A stretch of 64,000 nucleotides of DNA from Hohaiivirga grylli (GCF_039655745.1 NZ_JBBYXI010000001.1:310001-374000), one strand, 5' to 3'; positions 42,491 to 51,285 are shown, counted from the first letter of the stretch. Notes: generated by a model from the letters alone, not told the origin. Program-made: numbers and translations.

Positions 42491-42507
42491 TTTAGAACAG
42501 TTCACAC
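42491..42507 (+). promoter_or_regulatory. Possible iron-control (ICE-like) site upstream of irr
   Basis: TTTAGAACAGTTC matches the left arm and centre of the Irr-binding iron control element (TTTAGAA, short spacer, TTCTAAA) but the right arm ends TTCACAC. It lies 32 bases upstream of the irr -35 box, in the region shared with fabA. Irr autoregulation is known in Bradyrhizobium; the match here is partial. Confidence 0.3.
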
Positions 42508-42539
42508 GTTTAGTGAAACGAATTTCCTGCGACGATGGG

Positions 42540-42568
42540 TTGCAGGTTTGTTAATAGATACCTATTAT
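42540..42568 (+). promoter_or_regulatory. irr promoter
   Basis: TTGCAG (42540-42545) and TATTAT (42563-42568) are 17 bases apart. Transcription would begin near 42575, just upstream of the chosen irr start at 42607, which rules out the longer upstream reading frame. Confidence 0.6.
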
Positions 42569-42606
42569 ATGCACAGTATCAGATGCACATTGGAAGCGTT
42601 CAACAG

Positions 42607-43089
42607 ATGGCAGAACAAGCACTAAAAATGGGAAACCCTGTTTTATCACAAGGCGTTGCGCCTGGTCGCGGCTGTCCGCTATCTGATCTTCGCGATAAAT
42701 TACGCAAGGCTGGCCTGCGTCCGACCCGTCAGCGTGTTTCTCTCGGTTGGCTGCTTTTTGCTAAAGGTAACAGACATGTGACCGCCGAATCTCTTTACGA
42801 AGAGGCAACACGTGCCCGTGTTCCTGTGTCTCTGGCTACCATTTACAACACTCTGCATCAGTTTACGGAAGCCGGTCTCCTGCGTCAGCTGGCTGTTGAT
42901 GGGTCAAAATCCTATTTTGATACCAACCCGGGTGAGCATCATCACTTCTTTGCTGAAGATGAGCAGACACTGTTTGACATGCCATATAACGATATCATGG
43001 TCAGCTCATTACCGAATCCACCAGAAGGTTATGAGATTTCACGCGTTGAAGTGATTGTACGTCTGCGCAGAAAAGGTGCTCAGAACTAA
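42607..43089 (+). CDS. irr: Iron response regulator Irr (Fur family)
   Basis: 160 residues from the ATG at 42607. Signature Irr sequence: a Cys-Pro motif (RGCPLSDLRDKLRKAGL, Cys23) of the haem-regulatory type, RPTRQRVSLGWLLFAKGNRHVTAESLY, the recognition helix SLATIYNTLHQFTEAGLL, and the His-rich GEHHHFF that serves as a haem or metal site. In Rhizobiales Irr represses haem and iron-using genes when iron is scarce and is destroyed or released upon binding haem. It is divergent from fabA and ends at a perfect terminator. Confidence 0.95.
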   Translation: MAEQALKMGNPVLSQGVAPGRGCPLSDLRDKLRKAGLRPTRQRVSLGWLLFAKGNRHVTAESLYEEATRARVPVSLATIYNTLHQFTEAGLLRQLAVDGSKSYFDTNPGEHHHFFAEDEQTLFDMPYNDIMVSSLPNPPEGYEISRVEVIVRLRRKGAQN

Positions 43090-43131
43090 GTTCTTTGTGA
43101 CCTTATTAATCAGTAAGGATTATCAGCCTTT

Positions 43132-43163
43132 AAAACGCCGGTAAAAGATACCGGCGTTTTTAT
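43132..43163 (+). terminator. Rho-independent terminator of irr
   Basis: AAAACGCCGGTA (43132-43143) and TACCGGCGTTTT (43149-43160) form a perfect 12-base stem, loop AAAGA, followed by more T. It separates irr from the rhomboid gene. Confidence 0.95.
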
Positions 43164-43237
43164 TTGCCGTGTATCTGCGGTAGAAGGTCTGTTGATGTCA
43201 GGCAGAGTTTAAAAACACTTGAGCAAGTTGGTCGTAA

Positions 43238-44755
43238 ATGTCTTCAAACATTTCCTTTCTTTTTAACACGGCAGTTCTGTCTCTGATCCTTCTGATTATT
43301 GGCCGTATGCAGAATGGTCTTGATCGCTTGTGGGTCACGAAGCATACGGTTCTTATTGCTGCTGCTGGTCTTGCCTATTGGTTTGAAGTGCCGGACGCGG
43401 GATATATTCTGTTTGGCCTGTCATGCATTTTTGTCATTCTTCCGCTTCTATGCGTTATTGCTGCACGTCGTTTGAATGAACGGGGCAGTTTATTTTCAAA
43501 TTATGCGCATAAGCTTTTTACAATCCTGCATCCATCGGGAACAGCACAATATGATGCAAAGCTGACGCAGGCTCTTGCCGAGAAGGATCGGGCTACACAA
43601 TACCGGATGTTAGAGGCCCTCGAGCAGGGTGATGGTTTTAATGCTTATATCGCCCGTCTCTACCGACTAAGATATATGAACCTTTGGGAAGAGATACTTG
43701 CTCTCCCTTTTCCCTCTGACGACTATCGCTATGCAAAGCCGATTTACGGTCTGTTCTATCTTCAGGCCCTAGGGCAGACCAATCAGGTTGACAGGATGTT
43801 TACCTGGTATCGGGAGCATAAAGCTGTTTTAGAGGGTACGCCGATGCAGGAGCCTGCTCTCATGGCGTTACTTATATTCTCGGGAGCTTATGTGGAACTT
43901 GAGGACTTCAGAACAGCTTCTCATATGATGATCCCTGATGAGGATTGGCATTGGTCGGTATCTTTCACCAAGCTGAAAGCTGGCCACGAGAATGAGCGAT
44001 CTGTCTTACATGCGCTGGCTGAAGATGTTCACGATCCAATACGTAAAAAGCTGATGCTTCAGAGCATCAATAGAGGCTCTACCGTAAGTGCTACACCGGG
44101 CGACCGGGAATTTCTCACCCATGAACTTGCAGCCTTTGTTACGGACAAGAAACTTCCTCGGAAGAGTGCGCCAACAATTCCGGTCGTACTCTCACTTATT
44201 ATTGCCAATCTGATCATGTTCGGCCTCGAGTTTATGCAGGGGGCCCCTGATGACATCAAGACACTGGTTGAGCTTGGTGGGTTATGGCCGCCTTATGTTT
44301 TTGATGGTGAATGGTGGCGATTAGGGTCGGCGCTTTTCTTGCATCTCAGCTGGTTCCATATTGGTTTTAATATGATGGCTCTCTACCTGATTGGTGAAGA
44401 GCTGGAACGCTGGATCGGTTCATTGAAAACCCTTGTGGTTTATCTGGGAGGTGGGCTGCTCTCATCATTTTTCGCTCTTTGGATGATGGAGTTCGGCTAT
44501 GCCAGGATGGCCGTTCTGGTTGGTGCGTCTGGCGCAGTTTTCGCGTTGTTAGGTGCATTATCTGTTTATGTGCTGGCCGATTGGATCGTAAAACGTAGGG
44601 CAGACAAGAAAAGGCAACTGTTTGCAATTACCCTTGTTATCCTTGCTCAAACTGCAATGGATTTTGTCGCAACAGATGTCAGCTTTTCCGGTCATCTTGG
44701 CGGTTTTGTCGCTGGGGCGTTAATTGGCGCAATATTTATCCTTTTTAAGCGTTGA
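43238..44755 (+). CDS. Rhomboid-family intramembrane serine protease with long N-terminal module
   Basis: 505 residues. Two or three membrane helices at residues 5-75 are followed by a soluble helical region of about 230 residues (80-310, resembling short helical repeats) and a C-terminal rhomboid core (about 315-505). The catalytic Ser is in VGASGAVFALLG (G-x-S-G) and the His in FSGHLGGFVAG; HLSWFHIGFNMMALYLIGEELE matches the H-x3-N block of helix 2. The core would cut membrane helices of partner proteins. The helical N-terminal module is unusual and could select substrates. No clear ribosome-binding site is seen. Confidence 0.88.
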   Translation: MSSNISFLFNTAVLSLILLIIGRMQNGLDRLWVTKHTVLIAAAGLAYWFEVPDAGYILFGLSCIFVILPLLCVIAARRLNERGSLFSNYAHKLFTILHPSGTAQYDAKLTQALAEKDRATQYRMLEALEQGDGFNAYIARLYRLRYMNLWEEILALPFPSDDYRYAKPIYGLFYLQALGQTNQVDRMFTWYREHKAVLEGTPMQEPALMALLIFSGAYVELEDFRTASHMMIPDEDWHWSVSFTKLKAGHENERSVLHALAEDVHDPIRKKLMLQSINRGSTVSATPGDREFLTHELAAFVTDKKLPRKSAPTIPVVLSLIIANLIMFGLEFMQGAPDDIKTLVELGGLWPPYVFDGEWWRLGSALFLHLSWFHIGFNMMALYLIGEELERWIGSLKTLVVYLGGGLLSSFFALWMMEFGYARMAVLVGASGAVFALLGALSVYVLADWIVKRRADKKRQLFAITLVILAQTAMDFVATDVSFSGHLGGFVAGALIGAIFILFKR

Positions 44756-44780
44756 CAACGTAATAAAATCACAGCATGGT
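44752..44780 (+). promoter_or_regulatory. Possible promoter of leuA and its leader
   Basis: TTGACA (44752-44757) is a perfect -35 box overlapping the rhomboid stop. At 17 bases spacing the -10 would be CATGGT (44775-44780), a poor match. Initiation near 44787 would put the leader peptide start 13 bases into the RNA. Confidence 0.35.
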
Positions 44781-44799
44781 CAGCGCATGATAAAGATAC

Positions 44800-44868
44800 A
44801 TGCGCTCCTACTACGACTTTCCAGCCCGGCCCTCTGAGGAGGTCGGGATTTCGTCGCTGTTGTCGTAG
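44800..44868 (+). CDS. Putative leuA leader peptide (22 aa)
   Basis: ATG at 44800 opens a 22-codon frame starting MRSYYDFPARPSEEVG and ending SSLLS before TAG; an in-frame TAA lies seven bases upstream, so the ORF is truly this short. Two consecutive Leu codons (CTG TTG) come just before the stop, where a stalled ribosome would cover GTCGTAG. This fits a leucine-sensing leader peptide in front of leuA. The ribosome-binding site is weak (AAAGA) and two Leu codons are few, so the call is tentative. Confidence 0.5.
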   Translation: MRSYYDFPARPSEEVGISSLLS

Positions 44869-44986
44869 CATCTGTATCTGTGTTCAAGCTCATGAATTTC
44901 ATACCGTTCATCAAAGTTATGCCATCTCTGTTTTGTGTCAGAGAGCGTTTTATTGCCTGTTGTAATCAGACACTACGACTTCCCTG

Positions 44987-45034
44987 CAGTCACCGGGCCT
45001 GACGGCTTCCGGTGGCTGTGACCTTTGCCGTTTT
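44987..45034 (+). terminator. Strong stem-loop in the leuA leader (possible attenuator terminator)
   Basis: CAGTCACCGG-GCC (44987-44999) pairs with GGC-TT-CCGGTGGCTG (45004-45018), 13 pairs with one G-U and two bulged T. TTTTT comes 12 bases after the stem (45030-45035), further than in a classic intrinsic terminator, so it may terminate weakly or act as a pause or antiterminator-controlled site. It is 66 bases before leuA. Confidence 0.45.
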
Positions 45035-45100
45035 TACCAAGCAATAGAATTTTATACTCATGGCCTTTGAACCGGCCTGAACAGATTACACGAGAAAACA

Positions 45101-46789
45101 ATGCCCATGCTGAAAACGCCTCAAGACAAATATCGCCCATTTACCGGGATTAACTTGCCAGATCGCAAGTGGCCATCTGCTCAGATTACCCAGCCGCCAC
45201 GCTGGTGTTCTGTTGATTTGCGCGATGGCAATCAGTCCTTGATTGACCCAATGGATGGTGAGAAGAAGCGTCGTTTTTTTGAGATGCTTGTTAAAATCGG
45301 TTTCAAGGAAATCGAAGTTGCGTTTCCATCGGCCTCACAGACAGACTTTGATTTTGTCCGTTCACTGATTGAGCAGGAAATGATCCCGTCTGATGTCGCC
45401 ATTCAGGTGCTGACCCAGTCACGTACTGAGCTGATTGAGCGGACATTTGAATCATTGCGCGGTACGCCAAATGCGATTGTCCATCTTTATAATGCAACAT
45501 CGCCTTTATTCCGTAAGGTTGTCTTTGGCATGGAAAAGGCTGATATCATCAAGCTTGCGGTCGAAGGATGTTCGCGCATTCGTGATGCCGCTCTGAAGCA
45601 GCCGGAAACGAACTGGACTTTCGAGTACTCGCCTGAAACCTTCACGGCAACTGAAATGGATTTTGCGCTGGAGGTCTGTGAGCGGGTTATTGATGTTTAC
45701 CAGCCAACACCTGATCAGCCCCTGATCCTCAATTTGCCAGCAACTGTTGAAGTGGCAACGCCGAATGTGCATGCTGACCAGATCGAATATTTCTGCCGCC
45801 ATATCTCAAAGCGGGATTCTGTTATCATCTCCCTGCACCCGCATAATGACCGTGGTACGGCTGTTGCCGCTGCTGAGCTTGGCATGATGGCTGGTGGTGA
45901 TCGTGTTGAAGGATGCCTGTTCGGGAATGGTGAGCGTACGGGTAACGTCGATATCGTGACGATGGCACTGAACCTCTACAGTCAGGGCATTGACCCACAA
46001 CTCGATTTCTCAGAGCTGCAGACAATCGTCAAAACGGTTGAGCATTGTAACCAAATTGCCGTGCATCCGCGCCATCCTTATGCGGGTGAGCTGGTCTTTA
46101 CGGCCTTCTCGGGCTCGCATCAGGATGCCATCAAGAAGGGCTTCGCTGCCCGTGAGCAGCGTAATGATGATATCTGGGAAATCCCGTATCTGCCAGTTGA
46201 TCCGGCTGATCTGGGTTGTAGCTATGAAGCCGTTATCCGTGTGAACAGCCAATCCGGTAAGGGTGGTGTTTCCTGGATTATCGAGCAGGATCGTGGTCTA
46301 AAACTGCCTCGTGCCTTCCAGGTTGATTTCAGCAAGGTGATTCAGGAAATTTCGGATTCAACCAGTCGTGAGCTGACAAGTCTTGATATCTGGAAAGCAT
46401 TCGTCGAAGCATATTGCTTAGAAAGCCCGCAGCGGTTTGAACTGCTTGATTATGTCGAGCATGGTGCCCGCCGTCCGGGTGAGCAACGGGTCTTTGTTGG
46501 GCGTATTTCCATCGACGGTGCCGAGCGCTCTGTCAGCGGGAAGGGTAATGGTCTGATCTCAAGTGTGGTCGATGCACTCAAGAGCGAATGTGGCCTTGAT
46601 CTGGAAGTTGTTGATTATCATGAACATGCGCTGCGTAAGGGAACAGATTCTCAGGCAGCAGCCTATATTGAATGTCACCTGCCAGATGGCCGTTCCGTAT
46701 TCGGTATTGGTATTGATGCGGACATTGCGACAGCCTCTGTAAAGGCTGTATTGAGTGCAGCCAATGTGAGCAACAAAAGAGCGCAGTAA
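45101..46789 (+). CDS. leuA: 2-isopropylmalate synthase, long (type 2) form
   Basis: 562 residues. TIM-barrel catalytic domain with WCSVDLRDGNQSLIDPM (metal-binding Asp and catalytic Arg), SLHPHNDRGTAVAAAELG (the H-x-H metal pair) and the GNGERTGNVDIVT substrate loop; then a linker and the C-terminal LeuA allosteric domain (about 430-555) where leucine inhibits. This form resembles the actinobacterial and yeast LeuA more than the E. coli enzyme. It commits 2-oxoisovalerate and acetyl-CoA to leucine. Expression is probably set by the long leader upstream. A second in-frame ATG lies at 45107. Confidence 0.96.
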   Translation: MPMLKTPQDKYRPFTGINLPDRKWPSAQITQPPRWCSVDLRDGNQSLIDPMDGEKKRRFFEMLVKIGFKEIEVAFPSASQTDFDFVRSLIEQEMIPSDVAIQVLTQSRTELIERTFESLRGTPNAIVHLYNATSPLFRKVVFGMEKADIIKLAVEGCSRIRDAALKQPETNWTFEYSPETFTATEMDFALEVCERVIDVYQPTPDQPLILNLPATVEVATPNVHADQIEYFCRHISKRDSVIISLHPHNDRGTAVAAAELGMMAGGDRVEGCLFGNGERTGNVDIVTMALNLYSQGIDPQLDFSELQTIVKTVEHCNQIAVHPRHPYAGELVFTAFSGSHQDAIKKGFAAREQRNDDIWEIPYLPVDPADLGCSYEAVIRVNSQSGKGGVSWIIEQDRGLKLPRAFQVDFSKVIQEISDSTSRELTSLDIWKAFVEAYCLESPQRFELLDYVEHGARRPGEQRVFVGRISIDGAERSVSGKGNGLISSVVDALKSECGLDLEVVDYHEHALRKGTDSQAAAYIECHLPDGRSVFGIGIDADIATASVKAVLSAANVSNKRAQ

Positions 46790-46807
46790 GCATTTCAAAT
46801 ATGAATT

Positions 46808-46835
46808 AAAACGCCGCCTTTACAGGCGGCGTTTT
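46808..46835. terminator. Bidirectional terminator between leuA and hrpB
   Basis: AAAACGCCGCC (46808-46818) and GGCGGCGTTTT (46825-46835) form a perfect 11-base stem with A-run before and T-run after, so it can serve both convergent genes. It overlaps the hrpB stop codon by two bases. Confidence 0.92.
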
Positions 46836-49317
46836 ACGTTCCACGCGGCTTTGCACGTCGGGTTGGTTCTGCCACTGCTGGATCATCAGGCCAGGGATGT
46901 TTAGGATAACGCCCGCGCATATCCGTTTTGACTTCAGCCCATGAGCCCTGCCAGAAACCCGGTAGATCACGGGTAATCTGAATTGGGCGGTGAGCTGGAG
47001 AGAGGAGATGCAGTGTCAGTGGAATTTTGCCACCGGCAAGGCTTGGATGAATTTTCTGCCCAAAAAGTTCCTGCACTCTGATGGCAATTGAAGGACCACC
47101 TTCTGAGCTGTAATCAATCGGAATGGAAGAGCCGGTTGGTGCTTCAAAATGTGTCGGGGCTTCCTGCTCCAGCTTTTTCTGCATATTCCAGGGCAAAAGA
47201 CCATGAATTGCATTTGTAAGCTCATCGGTCTGAATATCGGATATAGCTGTTTTGCCAGCCAGATATGGCACCAGCCAGCTATCCATACTTTCGCCAAGTG
47301 CTCTGTCAGATATATCCGGCCACTCATCAGGAGCAGCATTGCGTAAAAACATGACGCGCTCGCGCCACTGTAGCAGAGCTTTGGACCACGGCAGGGCCTT
47401 CAGACCGATAGACAGAATACCCTGTGCAAGAATATGCGCGGTTTCATCGCTATTGGGTACTGACAACGGGCGATCATTTAAAACAACAACGCCATAACGC
47501 TTGCTTGCGCGTGCGCGTACGGCACGGGCAGATTTGTCAAAATAGACTTCTTCACGCTCTGTCCCGAGTTCCGGATGAAGTGCGATGATTTCTTCGAGTG
47601 TAATGGGAGCTGCTGCGATAATTCTTGCTTTTGTTGCTTTGCCACTAATCTCGGCAATGGCAAGAAAAGGCGCCTTGGCGAGACGGTCGTGGGCATCCAG
47701 CATGGCGCCACGCCCATTACTCATAATGTATTCGCCCGTAGCCCCACGTACTTTTGCAATACGATCTGGGTAGGCTAAGGCAACCAGAACACCAAGACCA
47801 TCTCCCTCCGGTAATCTGCTCGGCGTGTCCTTAGTGTATTTATTGGCTGCCCTGCTCCAGTTTTCTGCTAAACGCCGGGTTTCTTCCGCACGTTGAGACC
47901 GATCTCGCAGGAAGCGCTCATAGCGGTCATCCAGATCAGCATTATCCCCGCCGATACCACGTTCTACAAGCAGGGCAGCCAGATTGGCGCCTTCCTGTCC
48001 GCGGCCCGCAGCTGAAGCTTGCAGAACCATGGCGGCCAGACGTGGTGATAAAGGCAGTTTCTGTATGCTGCTTCCTAATGCTGTCAGGCGACCATTATCA
48101 TCAATGGCGGCAATATCCTGTAACAGGGCTCTTGCTTCATTAAGAGCCGGGGTGGGAGGCGCATCCAGAAATGGAAGAGTGTTTGGGTCTGTGACACCCC
48201 ATGTTAGACAATCAAGTAGCAGGCTGCTCAGGTCAGCGGCCAGAATTTCTGGTCGGGCAAAGGCTTCCATGGCGCCTGTTGCAGCCTCTTCCCAAAGGCG
48301 ATAACAGACACCTGCTTCCAGACGGCCCGCGCGCCCACGCCGCTGATCGGCGGCGGCCTTTGAAACCCTGACGGTTTCAAGTCTGGTCAGGCCGATATCA
48401 GGCTCATAGACTGGAATACGGGCAAGGCCTGAATCAATTACAACGCGGATGCCTTCGATTGTCAGAGATGTTTCGGCGATGGAAGTTGCCAGTACAATTT
48501 TGCGGCGACCAGCCGTACTTGGCGAAACTGCAAGATCCTGCATTTTGCGATCAAGCGTGCCATAGAGTGGGGCAACATCAATAGTATCTGTATCGACCCA
48601 TTCTTTCAGAAGGGTTTCAACCCGTCGTATTTCTCCCTGTCCGGGTAGGAACACCAGAACAGAGCCACTTTCTTCACGTAACGCCTTACGGATGGCCATA
48701 TTGATATCATCTTCAATACGGCTTTGTGGCGTTCTGCCGATATAACGGGTGTCGACTGGATAGGAGCGCCCTTCGGAGTGGATAATGGCAGCGTCATCCA
48801 GAAGTTTAGAAACACGTGCACCATCAAGGGTGGCCGACATGACCAGCAGGCGCAGATCATCCCTCAAACCGCTTTGGCAGTCTATTGCAAAAGCAAGGCC
48901 AAGGTCTGCATCCAGTGAGCGCTCATGAAACTCATCGAACAGAATAGCAGCAATACCGTTCAATTCAGGATCATCCAGTATCATCCGGCTGAAGACACCT
49001 TCCGTGACAACTTCTATGCGGGTCTTGGTGGAGACTTTGGAGCTCATCCGAACACGTAAGCCAACCGTTTCTCCAACGCTCTCACCGAGCGTTCTTGCCA
49101 TCTGTTCAGCCGCTGAGCGGGCGGCAAGGCGCCGGGGTTCCAGAATGATCAGCTTCTTGCCATCCATCCATGGCTCATCAAGCAGCCATAAAGGAATACG
49201 CGTTGTCTTACCTGCGCCCGGCGGGGCGACAACAACAAGGCGTGTCTCTGTGGCGAAATGCCGGGAGATATCCTCAAGGATGGCATCAACAGGAAGAGGT
49301 TGCTTGAAGGTACGCAT
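46834..49317 (-). CDS. hrpB: ATP-dependent helicase HrpB
   Basis: 827 residues. DEAH/RHA helicase: Walker A APPGAGKTTRIP, motif II DEFHERS, motif III SATLDG, motif VI QRRGRAGR, then HA2 and the HrpB-specific C-terminal domain (PDDPAVAEPTRRAKPRGT at the end). HrpB is common in proteobacteria; in E. coli it is dispensable and its role, probably in RNA metabolism, is not settled. Convergent with leuA and followed upstream by an EamA exporter gene 14 bases away. Confidence 0.93.
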   Translation of the reverse strand: MRTFKQPLPVDAILEDISRHFATETRLVVVAPPGAGKTTRIPLWLLDEPWMDGKKLIILEPRRLAARSAAEQMARTLGESVGETVGLRVRMSSKVSTKTRIEVVTEGVFSRMILDDPELNGIAAILFDEFHERSLDADLGLAFAIDCQSGLRDDLRLLVMSATLDGARVSKLLDDAAIIHSEGRSYPVDTRYIGRTPQSRIEDDINMAIRKALREESGSVLVFLPGQGEIRRVETLLKEWVDTDTIDVAPLYGTLDRKMQDLAVSPSTAGRRKIVLATSIAETSLTIEGIRVVIDSGLARIPVYEPDIGLTRLETVRVSKAAADQRRGRAGRLEAGVCYRLWEEAATGAMEAFARPEILAADLSSLLLDCLTWGVTDPNTLPFLDAPPTPALNEARALLQDIAAIDDNGRLTALGSSIQKLPLSPRLAAMVLQASAAGRGQEGANLAALLVERGIGGDNADLDDRYERFLRDRSQRAEETRRLAENWSRAANKYTKDTPSRLPEGDGLGVLVALAYPDRIAKVRGATGEYIMSNGRGAMLDAHDRLAKAPFLAIAEISGKATKARIIAAAPITLEEIIALHPELGTEREEVYFDKSARAVRARASKRYGVVVLNDRPLSVPNSDETAHILAQGILSIGLKALPWSKALLQWRERVMFLRNAAPDEWPDISDRALGESMDSWLVPYLAGKTAISDIQTDELTNAIHGLLPWNMQKKLEQEAPTHFEAPTGSSIPIDYSSEGGPSIAIRVQELFGQKIHPSLAGGKIPLTLHLLSPAHRPIQITRDLPGFWQGSWAEVKTDMRGRYPKHPWPDDPAVAEPTRRAKPRGT

Positions 49318-49331
49318 AGGCCTGTATGTAC

Positions 49332-50240
49332 TCAGGCCACGCTCTCAGGGAGTGCTTTGTCTGCACTCTTCATGACCAATGGTTTTGCTGGTGACAGCTG
49401 AGCGAGAATTGTACCAGTCAGCATCAGGGCACAACCTGTCAGAACCCGAGCATCCATAATGTCTCCAAGTACCAGCCAGCCTGTCAGGGCCGCAAAGACG
49501 GATTCAAGGCTGAGAATGATAGCACTATGAGCTGCAGGCGTATAACGCTGTGCCAGAACCTGCATTGTAAATCCAAAACCAACTGAGAGAATACCACCAT
49601 AAAGCAGAGAAAAACCCGCATCTCCAATGGCTTCAAAAGAAATTGGTTCAATAACAGCTGCGATCAACAGTGATGGAATCATACAAACGGCAAATTGCGT
49701 TAAGGCAAGACGGACAGGTGGCAGGAGATTCTTGGAGCTGGAAAGAGCCAGTACCTGAAAGGCCCAGAAAAAGGCGCTCAACAGTGTCAGCAGATCACCA
49801 TAATTAATTTCCAGAGCTCCATGAATGCTGAGGAGATAGAGCCCGGTAACAGCCAGAGCAACACCAACCCAGACGCCCATACCATAACGATAGCCGGCAA
49901 AAATCGAAATAATAGGGACAAGTACAACATACAGACCAGTGATAAACCCGGAGTTGGTGACTGATGTAAACATCAAGGCGACCTGTTGCAGGTTGATACC
50001 GACAAAGAGAAACAGACCGATACCCACACCTGTAAGCCAGGCTTTTCTGTCAGGTTCCGGAGCAGGACGTTCAAAGAAGACAAGAGGCAGAACCGTTATG
50101 AAACCAAGCAGAAACCGTAAGCCCGTGTACCAGAACGGACCAATATATTCCATGGCAGCTTTCTGAGCCACAAAGGTTGATCCCCAGATGGTGGCAGTAA
50201 ACAAAAGCAGAAAGTTTGCCTTAATAATCGTTTTATTCAT
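49332..50240 (-). CDS. EamA/DMT-family transporter
   Basis: 302 residues from the ATG at 50240 (a TTG one codon before is less likely). Ten predicted membrane helices in two EamA repeats; family blocks LLLFTATIWGSTFVAQKAAM at the start and ILSLESVFAALTGWLVLGDIM in the second repeat. DMT exporters move metabolites or amino acids out of the cell; the substrate is unknown. It may be co-transcribed with hrpB. Confidence 0.87.
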   Translation of the reverse strand: MNKTIIKANFLLLFTATIWGSTFVAQKAAMEYIGPFWYTGLRFLLGFITVLPLVFFERPAPEPDRKAWLTGVGIGLFLFVGINLQQVALMFTSVTNSGFITGLYVVLVPIISIFAGYRYGMGVWVGVALAVTGLYLLSIHGALEINYGDLLTLLSAFFWAFQVLALSSSKNLLPPVRLALTQFAVCMIPSLLIAAVIEPISFEAIGDAGFSLLYGGILSVGFGFTMQVLAQRYTPAAHSAIILSLESVFAALTGWLVLGDIMDARVLTGCALMLTGTILAQLSPAKPLVMKSADKALPESVA

Positions 50241-50403
50241 CAATAGAGATCCGTGGTGCCATGCGAATATCTGCAGAAGTCAGATGTTGTACGGCAGCAG
50301 CATAAGTTCTGTCACCTATGGCTCATATCCGCTTTTCGTCTTTGTGGGAATGCGAAAAGCAAGATTACTATTCCTATTTTTCTGAGAGCACCGGCTTTTG
50401 ATA

Positions 50404-51285
50404 TCAATGATCTGGCTGATGACTGCTATAATATCTCAAGGTGTGATCTCTGAATGCACTGACAATTTCACTCTGAGGTTTACCGGTCTGCCAAGACATA
50501 TTGTAGTTTCTGTTGCAGATTGGGAACCTGATGTTCAGTAATCTGACTCCAGATGGAAAATCACCCCAGCTCTTTTCAGGCAGAAAACCGATACCCTCAC
50601 CAGCGTTGATGAGTTTGGCAATCATATCAGTGCCATCACATTGGTAGCTATAGGTTGGTGTAAAACCTGCCTGCTCACAGAAGGCCTCCGTTTCTTCAAC
50701 CCAGCTTGTTGTATCATCGAGTGATATGAATTGTTCATTTGCAATCTGATGCAACTCAACGCCACCATTTCTGGCGAGGGGATGATTTTCTGGCACACCA
50801 AGCATGATTTTTTCAGAAAACAGGGGGACGGATTCACATTTATGCAGATTGATCTGAGCTGCGTGGATGTACAGATCGCAATCATAGAGGAACTTTGATT
50901 TTATATAGTTTTTAATGACCACAAATCTGACATCAGGATGCTTTTCCTTGAAGCTTTTCATCAAGCCAATGAGATAATGGTCGTTGATGATATTAGTCTG
51001 TAACCTGATCTTTGGTGATATTTTCTGGCCCATCCGGTTGAGGGCATTACGGCCGTTCTCGAAGGCGCTGATTGCCGCTTCTGCATACTTGAGAAATTCA
51101 AGACCATATTCATTAATCCGGATTCGACGGCCCGTCCGGATAAAGAGGGGAGTACCCAGTTCTTCTTCCATCATTGTGATGGCTTTGCTGAGAGCAGGTT
51201 GAGCAATGTGCAGTTTCTGGGCTGCCTTGGATATGTGCTCAGTCTGGGCCACTGCACGGAAGTATTTTAGTTTCTGAATGTCCAT
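50404..51285 (-). CDS. LysR-type transcriptional regulator
   Basis: 293 residues. N-terminal winged HTH (LKYFRAVAQTEHISKAAQKLHIAQPALSKAITMMEEELGTPLFIRTGRR) and a periplasmic-binding-like effector domain (about 90-290). It lies downstream of, and on the same strand as, the M42 peptidase and AtoE-like transporter genes with no other gene between, so it probably controls them in response to a metabolite. The effector is unknown. Confidence 0.9.
   Translation of the reverse strand: MDIQKLKYFRAVAQTEHISKAAQKLHIAQPALSKAITMMEEELGTPLFIRTGRRIRINEYGLEFLKYAEAAISAFENGRNALNRMGQKISPKIRLQTNIINDHYLIGLMKSFKEKHPDVRFVVIKNYIKSKFLYDCDLYIHAAQINLHKCESVPLFSEKIMLGVPENHPLARNGGVELHQIANEQFISLDDTTSWVEETEAFCEQAGFTPTYSYQCDGTDMIAKLINAGEGIGFLPEKSWGDFPSGVRLLNIRFPICNRNYNMSWQTGKPQSEIVSAFRDHTLRYYSSHQPDH

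Larger units (their letters stand above)
44756..45100 (+). promoter_or_regulatory. Structured leader of leuA (candidate attenuator)
   Basis: A 345-base region without a long gene but with ordered elements: a 22-codon ORF; CTACGAC at 44811-44817; a nested hairpin CCCGGCCCTC/GGAGGTCGGG (44825-44847); GTCGTAG at 44862-44868, spanning the ORF stop; a second CTACGAC at 44973-44979; and a 13-base stem-loop at 44987-45018. GTCGTAG can pair with either copy of CTACGAC, so two exclusive folds are possible. This is the layout of a translation-coupled attenuator. Confidence 0.6.

Noticed and set aside
42535..42606. Longer N-terminus for Irr
   Set aside because: It would start upstream of the -10 box of the probable irr promoter and has no homology.
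44892..45002. 36-codon open frame inside the leuA leader
   Set aside because: No ribosome-binding site and no Leu-rich stretch; it crosses the stem-loop arm, so it is less likely than the 22-codon ORF, though translation cannot be excluded.
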